Source: Strigops habroptila (lineage: Eukaryota > Chordata > Aves > Psittaciformes > Psittacidae). Taken from it: a DNA stretch of 64,000 nt. The stretch spans positions 51,360,744 to 51,424,743 of the forward strand of contig NC_044279.2 of the NCBI RefSeq assembly GCF_004027225.2, given 5' to 3'. The position numbers and the translations under genes are program-made. Below, in pieces: positions 51,501-64,000 of the stretch (position 1 is its first letter; every line of letters begins with the position of its first letter). Below the pieces are notes generated by a model, which saw only the letters and a list, made by a program, of their open reading frames with translations, had not been told where the DNA came from and did not search any database.

Positions 51501-54500
51501 ATTTGAAAATGTGAAATGCTGCTTTCCTGTAATTTTCTACCACAATCTAAATCTTTTGTCTGAGTTAGTGTCCTTTAGAACTCATTTTTTTAAAACCTCA
51601 TACCTTAAAACTGTACTGCAGTTCCCTTCAGAGGAAATTGCCTTGGGTAGTTTTGAACATGTCCACAGTCTCTAGCAGATAAATCTAGCACCTTGGCATC
51701 ATTAGAAGTGAAACTTACCTTTCAGTGTTTTAGTTTCTGATCAGCATCTAACTAACTGCCTTAATGTCCAGCAAAATTTCCCTTTGGTGACTTCATTGAG
51801 GTTTTCTTGCCATAAGGCTACTTCTTCCAGCAAACCATGCTGATTTCCCAGATTCAAAAATGAAAACAAAAATAGGTTTCCGAAACCATGGTACTCCAAA
51901 TATGTTGGTTTTATTTCTTCATACTCTGGGGTTGCGTGGAGACCCCATAGCAGCTTTCCAGTATCTGAAGGGGGTCTATAAGGATGCTGGGGAGGGACTG
52001 TTCATTAGGGACTGTAGTGGTAGGACAGGGGGGAATGGCTTCAAACTTGAACAGGGGAAGTTTAGATTACATATAAGGAAGAAGTTCTTTACTGTGAGGG
52101 TGGTGAGGCACTGGAATGGGTTGCCCAAGGAAGTTGTGAATGCTCCATCCTTGGCAGTGTTCAAGGCCAGGTTGGACAGAGCCTTGGGCGACATGGTTTA
52201 GTGCGAGGTGTCCCTGCCCATGGCAGAGGGGTTGGAACTAGATGATCTTAAGATCCTTTCCAACCCTAACGATTCTGTGATTCTATGATTCTATGATTCT
52301 ACAATTGTCTAGTTCTCTGAAAAGTTAAATACATGTCTATAAACACCCACAAAGTCTGGAAGCCAAGTAAAGTCTAGCTTCTTTTTTTGTTTTAGAGATG
52401 AATCCTAAAGAAATAAGGTTCACACATTTTTAGGTCTTCATAATGCTGAAAGCTTGAAAACTTTAATCGCTTGGGCATAGCTACTGTACAATCACACTGC
52501 TGTTCAATTCATGAAGGGAAAAGAATATGCTTTGCAACTACAAACTACCTTATATCAGATCTACATGAGAGAGTAATAACTGACCAATCTGCATCAAGAA
52601 AATGTGACACCTAGACAAAATAGTTATACTAATTGCAACATAGAGTTTAAGCGCTGGCTTAATTGTAGGAAGCCTTTGTACTGCTCACTTGCACTCAGAC
52701 TCTAGTCTAGGACCAGGAGGAGCAGGGAGGTTTGTAGGAAGCTCCTGTCAGTCAGGCCTATGCCAAGCATTTCTGTTGCAAAGCATAGAAGGGTCCCTTT
52801 CTTAACAAAGAAAGTTGTGGGTGAGAGAGCAAAACTGGCCTTTTAAAAGCAAGCCAATATCAAAAGGCATTTTTAGAAACATTTGAGGTTTTTTCTTTTT
52901 TTTTTTTACAGATGGAGCAAACAGTGAAACCTATAGTTTAAGTCCCAGTTCATTAATTCTGTTATTTCTAATGCTGAAATAAGGAAAAAAGCACATTGTT
53001 AGTTGTGTTAAAAGCACTTATACAGCCACTTCACTGAAACTTTATAACACCTTCACCAGTGGACATTAGAAATTTAAAAGGGAAATTACCCTTTTCTCTA
53101 AATACAGCCTCTCTATATCTGTTTGTACGTGCTTGTTATAGAGGCTCAGTAGAGTCTGGTAACTTCATCTCCAAAGATTTGATACGCACTTAACATGCTC
53201 AAGCATAAGTTACCAGGACTAGGAAAACAAAACCCAACAAAAACCCCCAAAACCCCACAAAAAACCTCAATCCCCAAAAAGCATCCAAGCCCCAAACAAA
53301 AAACAATGAAGCAAAACAACCCTGTATAAATGAAACCTGTGTTTCCTATGCTGGAAGTGATCCTTCTCTCCTCACATGGTCCTCCTCCTCATCTAGTAGT
53401 TGATCCAGCAGAAAATGAAATATTGGGTTTTTCTTCTTTTCAGAATGGCACCTCCTTAAAATGGCACGTGGGCAGAGCTTAGTCAGCAAACAGTTTTAAC
53501 TAAGAAAGCTTTTCAGAGGGTTAATGTGTATGTTTGTGTCTATGTGTAAGCATATATGCACACGCATATTTTCTCTTAAGCATGTACTCAGCCACTTAGC
53601 TCTGTTTGTTGTTACTTTCATGAAGAGATCATTCCAGTTAACTAAAATCAAACTGTGCAGGGGGAGAATTGCATGGAAATAATGGTATTTATGTCAGCCA
53701 CACCACAGGTAAAAGTGGAGGTGTCAATTCTTACCGACTAGAGAAGTGAGGCCCCAGTAACATTTTGCTTGAAACACACTGGCATATAGGTCTGTGAAAA
53801 CAGGATGAGCCCTTAGGAAGACTTCTTGGAGGTATCTCTCAGTCCCAGGTTCTTCTTGATAATGGTCACTAAGGGAGCCTGCAGATGTCTAGAATGTGCC
53901 CAATGGTGCTGACACTGTTGGCTGACTATCCAAATGAGTGTCAACCTATTGCAGTGTCAACTGCATAAATAATTAAACCAGCCTTGTAATTCTTTGCAGG
54001 CACCAGCCACAGGAGCTCTGAGAGGTTAGGTTTGGATAGGTTTAGGATTGCTTGTCCTTGGCATCAGGATGAAACTTTGACCAAGTCAGAGTTAGTATGA
54101 AATGTTTCACCTTTTGCTTGCAGTGGGCACGCCAGAAGATAAGAAAAGAATCCCAAACTGTCAACTTAAGTTTTGTTTAAAAACTAAGATAACAAAATCA
54201 GGAAAAGATAACTTTGTGAACAAAGAAAGCACAGAGGCAGAGTAAATAAGCCACTTTCGATCAAACTTCCTCCCTTGCTAGAGATTTCCTTGTAAGCAGC
54301 ATTTGCTTTTGAGTCCTGTGACTTCCTGTGCCTTTCTGGGTTTGATGGGCTTCACGTACTTCCACAGTGGCCCTAGGGCAGCTTCAGCTTCCCCCTTTCT
54401 GTCACCTCTGACTCACAGCTGCTTAGATCTGCTGCTTGCTGAAGACTCCAAACTCCTTCTAGGTCCAGTGGCTCACAGGAAAGAGGTGTTTCCCTGACCT

Positions 54501-57499
54501 CACCTTCAGTAGAGCTCACCTGATCAAAGGGCAGCGGCTGGAATATGAAAATAAAAGGGCAGCCTTCTGTAACACAATATAGAGCACTCTCCCACCCCCT
54601 CCAATATACTGACTACAAACAAATAGCCCTTCCAGCACAGCTTCCTTCTGAAATAATAGTTTAGATTCTGGTTTCTGCCATTGAGATTGTTCTGTTACAG
54701 CTACACAATCTTACTTTGTTCTTTGGGGGGAATTACAAACGTGTTTCATAAGAGTCTTGATGAATGAGGACAGTGAGGAGTATTGCTTGTCTGAGGAGCA
54801 TCAAACTGAAGTCAGAATGAGAGAGCTTTTCCCGTATGATCCCATTTTCACTATCCTTGGCCAGAACGTTCTGATTATAAATTCTTTGATTAAGCAAAAA
54901 CTCTTTTTTTCCCCAATGAGAAAGCATGACATCACTGCCACTTCATCAAGGAATTCACAGGTCTTTCTCCATCCTGCAGATGGAGAGAGCCATGAATGGC
55001 ACCATTTGAAGTAGGAATGATTCTGCCTTAATGGAGACATTAAGAATGATAATCCTTGGAGTCACAAAAGCCCCAGGGTCCCAAGAGCTGCTGAGGCACA
55101 GTGGAAGAGCTTTGGAAATATTCACCATTTGCTGATCACATCTCTGTTCTACTGGCACCACCTGTTTCTGCTGTTGGCTCTAACTTCTCTGTGCAGGAAG
55201 AACCTTCATGCATAATTTTCTCTTTTGATCATTATCCAAGAAAAACAGGATAATCCAAATGTGTTATCATTCTCTGTAGGTCACTCTCATACTTCTCATC
55301 AGCTTCTTCACAGATAACTGTTTTTTGATTTGAGTATTTTCTGTCCAATTGAGCTATTATTGTGTTTTTCAGGCTTTGGTGGTTTCTAATGCTCTTCATC
55401 CTGTGCCCTTCCCCAGCTGGGCTAATTTTAAACCTGATATCCTTTCCCTCACCTGCACAGGGCTGGTGGTTTTTTTATGCACAGAGCTGTGGTGTAGGTT
55501 CATTTCTGGATGTTTTGGTGAATCACATTTTAGCCCTACAGGGTTTGGTATCCAGTGTGTTTTTTAACAAAGACAGTCTTTTACAGAATAAGGTTTATAC
55601 ACACACACATTTGATTTGTGCTGTCAATTATATCTATGACACATGGCAATGAGTGTGTTTGCCCTTTTCTACAGGATCCAAAGTACATATATGTGCTAAC
55701 CTTCACTTGTGGCTGCACGGAAGACCAGTGCGTGGCAAGGTTTTGATGTGTCTCCTCATGCACAAGCAGGGCTCTGAATGTATGGGTGCATATGCATGTG
55801 TGTATAAGAGACAGAATCTGTCTGTAATCACACCTATCGCTAAGGCTGGACTCATATCATATAACAGTGGCTGTGTGAAACTTGGGCATCTGGTATGAGC
55901 AAGTTACTCAGGCTCCTGATGTGTGAAAATGCCCTTCTAGAGGGGAACCCATCCAGTCTCAGACACACATCTTGGGAAAGAATATGCTAAGCTTTGCAAG
56001 GTGTCTAGAAGGGTCCTGTAAGAGTCCCTTTGACTAGATATTTAGACAGCTAGAGATAAATGAGACAAATCCCATTTGCCGTTCCTACAGGAAGCTGGGG
56101 ATCACATTGCTGCTCGGACATCTTGTTTTTAGCTCTCCTTCTGCCTTTCTGAAATATCTGCAGCTTTTTCACACATACTTTGTGTTGTAAAGGCTCCACT
56201 GCAAGGTGCAGTTTCTACTTTGCCATGTCCAATGACAGTGCAGAAATAGTCAGTAAAGTCTCCTCCTATACAAAACCTGAACAGGGAGAGAAAGGCAGAT
56301 TTAGTTGCATTCCTGACCTAGCTGGGTGCAATGCAGTTGTATCAGTTCCACGAAAGGCAGAGTGGCACCTGGCTTTGCTGCTAAGCTGTATTATTGTCAG
56401 TGGGATTAGAGGCTGCCTTGCTGGAGTCTCACTCCCATTCATTAGTTTTCTTCCCCGCACCTCAACAAAAGTATACAGGCTATACTTTCGCATCCAGAGA
56501 CCTTTACCTTCTTCCATAGCCTCCATTCAGTGCTGCTGACATTACACTTTCTTGCCCCTGCCTGGTATATCCTTCCTTTCTCCACTGAATTCTATCTAAA
56601 CAGATTCCTCCTTACTCACCAGAACTACAGCTGTGTCCTCTCTTGCCATACAGCTGTGTCCTCTCTTGCCATCCTGATGTGACATGCCTGTGCTCCCACA
56701 TGACTTACAGGCTCCCTTTGACTTGTCACAGGGATGTGCTGAAGCACCTGAACCTCAAGGACTCAGATTGCTACAAGTTACAGTCCCTGATCTCGCTTGT
56801 ACTCCCTGTTGTTTAGTCTGGGGTTTGTTTGAGGTTTTTCTGTGTTGGTTTGGTTTTGTTTGTAAGTTTTTGGGTTTTACTGTTTCCAGAAGTTGCATGA
56901 CAGTGACTTGCTGAAAAAAGCTTACATGTCTGTGCTAAGTTCCACGTTGTTAATCCACTTCCACTTCCTCTCACTCTGAGAATATGTGAGACCAAGTAAG
57001 TAGTAATTACTTCTAGATCGTTTATAAAGAAAATTCTAGAAAGGAAACAAAGAATAATAATACATTAAAATTATATTTGGATGCTGAATTTTTCCAGTTT
57101 ATTTAATCTCATTTCTCTTTCTGGGGCTTCTTAGGAATAGACTAAAAAGAATAATACACCTGTGAAACCATTAAAACTATATGTTGTAGTTAGCCAGGTA
57201 TGACTTGATATGTGGAGATACTTTTCTATTCTGATTGTGATGGGAAAGCCTTTTCAGTTTTCATCAAAGCAATGGCTCTTACAAGTAAGTGTCTCCTTGG
57301 CCTTGGTTTGTATGCTAGATCTCTTTAAAACATAAGCCATCTAGGCAGAGAGCTTACTTCTTCCCATGGGAGCATGCTTGCAGAGAGAAGCTCCCAGGTG
57401 CAACACTTGAACCACCAAGATGCATCTTACTGTGAAGGTGTTTGCTACCACACAGAGGTGCTTGGTGTATACAGCTGTCAGTGGATTATAGATCTGCAA
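48586..57499. other. Spacer or downstream part of third CTLR
   Basis: Searched on both strands for the remaining lectin exons (W-[IV]-G and W-[IVL]-C signatures), none convincing. Contains the CR1 at 51855-52303 and A/C-rich low-complexity at about 53225-53310. Confidence 0.5.
51855..52303 (+). mobile_element. CR1 LINE 3' fragment
   Basis: The frame 51860-52201 contains AAFQYLKGVYKDAGEGLF, RKKFFTVRVVRHWNGLPKE and FKARLDRALGDMV, the conserved C-terminus of CR1 ORF2. It is followed by the 3' UTR and tail GATTCTGTGATTCTATGATTCTATGATTCTAC. Confidence 0.9.
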
Positions 57500-57574
57500 A
57501 GGCACCTAACATGAGAAGGCATCTAACATGAGAAGGCATCTAACATGAGAAGACATCTAACATGAGAAGACATA
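57500..57574. repeat. 17-bp minisatellite
   Basis: Four full copies of AGGCATCTAACATGAGA (with A/G and C/T variants) plus a partial copy. It lies just downstream of the lectin exon 57632-57774. Confidence 0.95.
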
Positions 57575-57631
57575 AGTGTAACCCATCAGCCCTTTGTCTT
57601 ACAGGTCAAGCTCCATGAATTTTAATCTCAC

Positions 57632-57774
57632 CAGTTCGTCCTTGTTGTCAATGATGACCAGGTCAGCATTCATGTCAGTGCATTCTTTACGGGAGTCATT
57701 CCAGTTGTTTTCTTTCTGCATTTGAGAAAAGAAGTAGCATTTTCCCCCATTTTTTTCCCAGTGTTTGGGGCAGC
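57632..57774 (-). CDS. Lectin-domain exon 1 of third CTLR
   Basis: A 143-nt phase 1/0 exon: acceptor TTCTTCCCTCCTGCAG, donor CTG|GTGAGA. It opens CPKHWEKNGGKCYFFS, continues with ENNWNDSRKEC, and ends ADLVIIDNKDEL. CPxxW, CYFF, W-x-x-S-x-x-x-C and L-V-I-I-D are standard CTLD landmarks. One sequon (NDS) is present. Confidence 0.85.
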
Positions 57775-60700
57775 CTGCAGGAGGGAAGAACAGCTGTGAA
57801 AAAAATCCATGTTCACACTAACAAAAGGATCCCACTACCAAAGAAAGGTAAGAGAGTGAATTACAGCCAGAGAAGTACCTGTGTGGTTCTGCTTATGATT
57901 TTCACCAGGCCACCTGGGATCCATGCCATTCTCTGTAGTTAATTCCAGCCCTAGGCATAAGTCATAGAAGTAGAATCACAGATAACGTTATCCAGCCTTT
58001 AAAATATTTGCTCAGGAGGTAAAGAGAAATGGCCAGGTCAAGAAGCACCTTTAAGTTTTCAAAAGTCTTATCTGCCTGCAGCAAAATATGGCCATAATGA
58101 TGCTACTAAAAGAAAGAACATTTCTCTTCATTGCCAGGCAGGGTACCAGGAGGAATAGAGATTGGGGCCTGGAAAGGGTGATATGATTCAGGGAGACAGG
58201 GACTGCTTGATATAGTTTTGTTGGTTATACAGCAGCTCCTAAACAGCAAAAGGGAATTGCACTTAGTTAAAATGCTAAGAATGGAGAGGTACTTGAGAAG
58301 CAGTACATGCACATTGATCCGTCATGCTCACTACAATGCTGGAATACCAAAGGGATTGTTATATTTGTGTCTGTTCACCTAGCCATGGGCTCCTCTGTAC
58401 TAGTAGGAAAGAGTAATCAGTTCTTATCTCTGAAACAGTAATGCAGTGCTGACCAACCACTACTTTTAAAGAATATGAAAATATGAAAAGTCTCTGGCCT
58501 TGAGAGCTTATCCTGTGAGTGTACATGATAAGGTTGTTTATTCCTGAGATTGCAAATTCTTTGTTTATTTGTTCTTCTAAACAAAATCTAGACACATGCG
58601 TTCTCCCAGCCTTCTCCACCCCCTTAAAAGACAATCGAACAGACTTCTGGAAACTGTCTTTTGACTGGCAGAGGATTACCTACCTAGTGCATGTGCATCT
58701 TCACAGGTGGTGGAGAAGGTTTTTGAGTCAGATGGTCTGCTTGCAGTTGGGTGATCTGGAAATAAGAATGCAATTTCTGTTTTGAATATCTGACCATTTT
58801 GCCATACATTGTCAGGGCTCTTCTGGACGTCTTTGACCACCACCATCACTCCATACAGAATGCCTATTCCTCACCTTTTTCCTCCTTCAATGGAAGATTT
58901 CAAGGACCACCAAGGACTCCAAACTGAGCAGTGATATACATGAATCTCAATTTTAGTACAAAGGAATAATCAGCTCCTTCTGTAAGCCTAGAGCCAGACA
59001 GTGGGTGACAACAGGAAGGAAGGAAGTATGAAATAACAACATTATTTGGGGAAATGACTTTACTTGCTTTCCCAGAAAACAGAGCCACTGGACCAGATTC
59101 CTCTGTTCTGTAATTTTGCTCAGGTTTCCTAGCATCTGATCAGACCTAAGTTTTTCTGTATTGTCCTCTCTTTCTTTGTATTATTAACTCTAATAAATAG
59201 CATTTTAAATAACACCCTACAGAGCCTAGGTGCCTTTTTTTTAAGTGGGATAGTAACAAGCTGGCATCTCCTGGTGTAAAACAGTTGTTGAAATACTCTT
59301 TCACAAATTGCTGGAGTATGAATTGTGAAAGCTACTATGGTCTTCAAAAACACATTGCCTAGGAAGTCGTACATTTCTGAATCTACATTTCTTTCCCTAT
59401 AGCAACCAAGAACCAGACTTTTGAAGTTGTGAGAGAAAAAGCTTCACTGTAACACCTAAAACCAAATGCTGACAATGTATAATACTGATTTTACATTTAC
59501 AATTCAAAGATCAAAGTTGATCAATAAAAGTCTAATTTTGCAGATACTAATTTGCATGATATTCTCTGTTCCTTTTAGGGATTAACTACCAATATATTGC
59601 TGTAGGAGAAGTGAAATCTGAGATATCACTATTTAAAAAAACCAACAAAACCAAAACTAAACAAAAAAACCCAAGGAAAAATGTACGCCTGAACATTTGA
59701 AAACAGAGGTTCTTAAAGCTCTGGTATAAAGAATTACATCCAAACCTGTATAAAGAGATACCCATGGTAAAGTATGCATTATATTTTACAAAGTATTAAC
59801 ACTGGTTATAATAATGAATTCAAAGCTGGGGAGTGAGAATTTGAAGACGCAATCACATGTTTGGAAGAGGGGGAGAATCAGAATTTATTCTTCAGTAAAA
59901 GTTCTCAAAAACATTATATGAGCCAATATCAGGACCATTTCATCTTAGAAGATGAAGAAGCTGGGTTTTGCATATCACCTGATCCTGTGGGTGGAAGCTT
60001 GAAGTACTGCTTGTAAAGGTGCCCTGAAGTCCTTAGCATTTAATAGTACCAAATATTGGTACTAAAACCACCTAACATAATACAAAACCATTAATTTCTG
60101 TGAAAAAATCAAAATGAATGCATACTGGTATGCATTGAGAAAAATAACACCATCACACTGATTCTCCTACTGAATGGAAATTAATTTACAACACATAAAT
60201 GGTGGATCAAGTTTGTCTCCTGGAATACTGTCACCTTTAACTCTGAAATCTGCTGTATCAGACAGTGCCGTTATTGAAAATGGTTCAAAGGCACCAAAAC
60301 CTGACAAAGCAACAATGCGTTATTTTCTAATTGGAGCAACTTAATACTGAAGTTTATTATGCTTTCCCCATGCACTAACGGGGAACATTTAGGTTTTCTT
60401 TGCTTTTTACTGAACCCCTAGAGCAATAAGGAAAAATAAAACAGAAAAATATGTTTGAAAGTGTAGGTTTTTCATGCATATATGCATTTATATGCATATA
60501 TCTTGAGGCTGGATATCAGCTTCTAGTTTCAGAAAACAGCAGAATTTAAGTCATATGGAGGAGCATTTCAAAGAAAGTCAGAACTATGTCTTGTTGGAAG
60601 ACCAGCTCATGAACTGCAGGGCCAATTTTTTACTTAGCAGCAGAAAAATTTTCTCTCAAGAAAAAAGAACATGACACTACTATAAAAATCACAAAAATTT

Positions 60701-63700
60701 CTGGTCATGTTCCACTGAGTAAAATTGTTGTCATTTTCATGAACAGAAATGGAAAATGCCTTCTGGCCTGCAGAGCTCTTGTATGATGGAGCAATATCAA
60801 GAGGTGACAGTTTAGTTCATTTGAACAAGCTGTTCATCAATAACAGTGTATTTGGCAAAACAAAACCATATGGAAAACTCATCTAAAATTAAAACTTGGA
60901 AATAAACCTCTCAAAATTGCAACAGTTTTTATTTGGAGTACAAGTAAAAACTATATGCTACTGAAATTAAATCTAATTTGATTTAGTTTCTCAAGTTTTA
61001 TTTAGACCTCAGGTTTCTTAGGATTATTTTTTTCAGTTCAGTGAGGCCATACTGAACATGACAAAGTAACTATAACTGCAGCCAGACCTGAATCAAAGTC
61101 TAGTGACCCCTCATTCAACTCCTGATTAAAAGCTTTATTAAATGATGGTAATTTCACCTTGTTATATTTCTTGGGGTTTTTTTTCCTTTTTTTTTTTTTA
61201 ATTTTGCTCTTCCTGTGCTATTTTACATTTTATAAAGGTCAGAGCACTATCAGACATCTTTACTTTTTGCCTTGAGAAAGAAAAACAGTTACCTCCCCCA
61301 GCCCTATTTTTAAATTTCCATGGATCAAAGGTTTTGTCATGTCTTCACAAAGAGTTTCTCCATGTGCATCCAGAGTAGGTGGCAAACTCTGGGACTTGAA
61401 TGTGATTGACTGTGGAAACCTCTTAAGCTTGCTTAACTTTTAAAGGATGAAAAGAAATAAGCAACCACATCTGAAATTTAAAAATGTTTTCTTGAAAATA
61501 TTCAAAGGAATGTACTATGTGGATCTATTAAAATTTGTTGGTATTTTGGTTTTTTTCCTCTCTAATGGAGATAAGAATGCTTTCTTTCCAAAAAAAAAAA
61601 CCCAATTTTTTATGTAGTTCAAAGATTGTTGTGAACTCAGTGATATATATGCACAGAGACCTAGCACTAGGCTTTTATTAGAGTAAGGTGCAAACAAATT
61701 CTTTTCAGTTCTGACTTAGCTACCTCTTTCAAATGAACTTTTATTTGTATCTATTTAAAGATTTTTGGTGTTATGGATGTCTTGGTGACATGTTACAAAG
61801 TCATCACCTTGAAATATTCTCACAAATAGCAGTCATAATACTAATAGGCATTATCTAATCGTGACTTATTTCTTCAAAACATTTGTATAATAAATTATTT
61901 ACTGTTTGAACATCATCAAGTTTTTTAATTGGGTTTTGGCTTTTTTCTTTTGGAATTTTAAACTTCCAAATCACTCGGCTTTTTAAGGATTTCCTCTTAC
62001 AGCTGTGGTTGACTAAAAACTACTGTCCTGTACCTTCAGACTAGCCTTCTGTTGCTGCTGGTTTTGGATGACATTACTCAGATGTCAGTCAGTGGGTGAA
62101 GGTCACAAATTAATTGCAGTTATTACATTTTTAGCAGGACTTACACATGAGTATCAGACACACTGCTAAGACCAATAGGAGGATTATCACAGCAACCAAT
62201 ACAGCAACACGTGTTCTGGAGCAACAGCTTTTACCTACTGATAGACAGAAAAAAAAATAAAGATTAGGGGAACAACTGGAAAAGGAACCCTTTGTCTTCA
62301 TTCAAAGATGCCATTTCCAGGCTCACAGTGAGAGAACTCTTTTAAGTTAGGCAAAGCCCTTTGACAGTGTCCCTTCAGATGTTTGTTCTTCTTGTGATAG
62401 TTACACTGTGGACACATATTTTTCCATCAATTACAGACATTCAACCTGAACCCTTCTGCCATTGCTTACAATACTTCAATATATTCTGCTGAACTCAGTA
62501 CTGGAGTTAAGTGCTCACTGGGATCCTTATCTGCCCTCTCAAAATACTATGAAAGCAAAACCCAATCAACCTACCAGATAAAGGTCCTGCCATGTTATAC
62601 TCCTCAACAAAGCAAATTTTTCAGAGGAGTGAATTGTCTCCTCTTTTTCTTTTGACTGTTTATGGACTTTTGCTTAGGATTTAGTTCAAGGGCATCCTTG
62701 CGATACTCATTAGTCTCTCAACTCAGTGGATGCTGGCCGGGTCTTATAGAGCGCAAGCAGGCCTTTTCAGATCATCTAGTCCAAGCAATGTCAGCTACAG
62801 CAGGTTGTCCAGGGCCATGCACAGTCAGGTTTTGAATATATCCTCGGACAAACACTCTTTAGGAGTTTAGGAGTGCCTCCCCCTTTAGGAATTATTCAGA
62901 AGGCAAATGAACAAAAAACGGGAATGTTTTGTCTGACACATGGTTTTATAAAACCATGATTTGCCTCTATTTTCAATGGTGAATGCAGTTCTACTACCAG
63001 TATGGGAAAAGATTCAGAGAAGGGAAGCAGTAAATGATGGTGTAGGCTAGGGTTCTGCAGTATGGAAAAGAGATAACCAAGAAGAAGCTATGTCAGAGTT
63101 ATATAAAATCCTGAGTGTCATGGGGACCTTGGATGGGATATGGCTTCTTACTGTATCTGTCATGGAACATCAGGTGAAACTAATAGGAGGCAAGTTCAGA
63201 GTGAAAAAGTCAGCTGTTTCTTCATGTGGTGTAAAAAAGAACTATGGATCCCCTCATCAAAGGACACTGTAGAAATCAAGGCTGTGTGTAGAACCAAGGG
63301 GAGATTGGGCAAGTTTGTAGAACAGAAATCCACTGAGGGTACATAAACAGAAATACACCTGCCTTGGGAAGTCCCTGAGGACATGCATGCATGAGAAAAT
63401 ATTACAGGAAGGTATTGTATATGCCCACCCTCTTCTTACTCATCTCTAGTTGTTCATGTATGCCTGCAGTGGTTTATTGGTCTGGCCCAAAATTTCTATG
63501 TGTTCCTATACCAGTGAACCCATAAGTGTTTCGTTGCATATAACACATTAACAGCCCCCTGCTCTGGCTATGTAAAGCAGACAACTGTTTCTTCCTGTCT
63601 CCCATAAGGTTTTATATCACTGCAGTTTTGGAAAATAAAGACCAACATCCTCTCCTCTCAGTGTTTAAATTTGTATAAATATAGTAGACAGCTAAAAACT

Positions 63701-63772
63701 CACCAGATGATGTGTAGCTAGCTGCAGCGCTTCTGTCTAGGGACTGCACTTTCACTTCTGCATATGTAGAAT
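57632..63772 (-). CDS. ITIM-bearing C-type lectin-like receptor, partial (three exons seen)
   Basis: Exons in transcript order: 63772-63704, 62234-62145, 57774-57632, phases 1,1,1,0. The tail exon has an ITIM (S-T-Y-A-E-V), the next a single TM helix, the third the start of a CTLD (CPKHW, KCYFFS, NNW, ADLVIIDNKDEL). Joining TM to CTLD directly gives LILM-C-CPKHW in frame. Family knowledge: ITIM tyrosines recruit SHP-1/SHP-2, making this an inhibitory receptor. The tail resembles KLRB1-, CLEC12- and CLEC4A-type receptors and I cannot choose among them. The first exon probably lies beyond 64000. The last two CTLD exons were not found before the neighbouring elements, so the gene may be incomplete or have a very long intron. 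Confidence 0.65.
57951..62144. other. Intron of third CTLR between TM and lectin exons
   Basis: AT-rich DNA with no recognised coding sequence. A-rich low-complexity at about 59633-59680 and T-rich tracts at about 61170-61205. Confidence 0.5.
62145..62234 (-). CDS. Transmembrane exon of third CTLR
   Basis: A 90-nt phase 1/1 exon with donor ATGT|GTAAGT. Basic KSCCSRTR precedes a membrane span (VAVLVAVIILLLVLAVCLIL), fitting type II topology. The acceptor is a tandem CAGTAG. Use of the first AG would insert one residue without changing frame. Confidence 0.78.
62750..62890 (-). mobile_element. Degenerate CR1 fragment in intron of third CTLR
   Basis: CAGATCATCTAGTCCAAGCAA, CAGGTTGTCCAGGGCCATGCACAGTCAGGTTTTGAATAT: an antisense CR1 3' region, eroded. 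Confidence 0.65.
63704..63772 (-). CDS. ITIM exon of third CTLR
   Basis: A 69-nt phase 1/1 exon: acceptor GGTTTTAG, donor TCTG|GTGAGT. It reads STYAEVKVQSLDRSAAASYTSS. S-x-Y-x-x-V satisfies the ITIM consensus. The split first codon is completed by an exon not in the window. Confidence 0.72.
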
Positions 63773-64000
63773 CTAAAACCAGGCAAAAATAACAGAGAAA
63801 ACTAAGGAACAACTTAAATAGAACAAAAATGACTGAAGTTATGAGAAATGCTATACACATGACAGCAACTGATTTATGTGACTGTGTTTGACTATGCCTG
63901 AATAGTACTTTTGTCCATTGCATTCACAGCTAAGAGGACTTGCTATAGGCAGAAAGAGATCTGGTTTATCTTCAGTGCAAACAGCAACAGAGGAGACATG

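Noticed and set aside
55349-55652. Hydrophobic open frames (+)
   Set aside because: Overlapping frames, no motif, no start context. Probably chance in T-rich DNA.

Overview
The window looks like bird nuclear DNA. It is AT-rich and intron-rich, and it carries CR1 LINE fragments, some ending in the typical ATTCTATG tail, plus ERVL-type endogenous retroviruses with avian-style LTRs. The host genes I can support are C-type lectin-like receptors (CTLRs) of the natural-killer-complex kind. All exons were read by eye from domain motifs, splice signals and intron phase. Nothing was searched against a database.

Layout. Positions 583-24209 (+) hold a KLRF1-like (NKp80/NKp65-like) receptor: a hemITAM-type cytoplasmic exon, two alternative transmembrane (TM) exons (5271-5348 and 20454-20552), a stalk exon and three lectin-domain exons, with about 233 codons in a continuous frame. 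Its 5' intron is littered with CR1, including a + strand CR1 nested in a - strand CR1 (2585-5090). Positions 29352-33639 (-) hold a CLEC2/CD69-like gene pointing towards it (tail to tail). It has a short exon, a TM exon and two lectin-domain exons, but I found no canonical last lectin exon. A CpG island (about 31860-32660) lies in its 5' part. Positions 34924-42113 hold a nearly complete ERVL provirus (+) with a GCAAG target duplication, two LTRs of about 570 bp, a PBS, decayed gag and pol, and no env. Its leader contains a clear 5S rRNA-derived segment. A second, 5'-truncated ERVL (about 47110-48585) follows. Positions 57632-63772 (-) hold a third CTLR, only partly seen, with an ITIM exon, a TM exon and the first lectin exon. 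Its first exon probably lies beyond the window.

How they fit together. In mammals NKp80/AICL and NKp65/KACL are KLRF-CLEC2 receptor-ligand pairs encoded close together in the NK complex. The convergent KLRF1-like and CLEC2-like genes here look like an avian version of that arrangement. The ITIM receptor on the right would supply an inhibitory counterpart. The most unexpected item is the 5S rRNA-like sequence inside the retroviral leader/gag 5' region. The rest is intron or intergenic DNA with simple repeats, one perfect 18-bp hairpin, and old transposon fragments.
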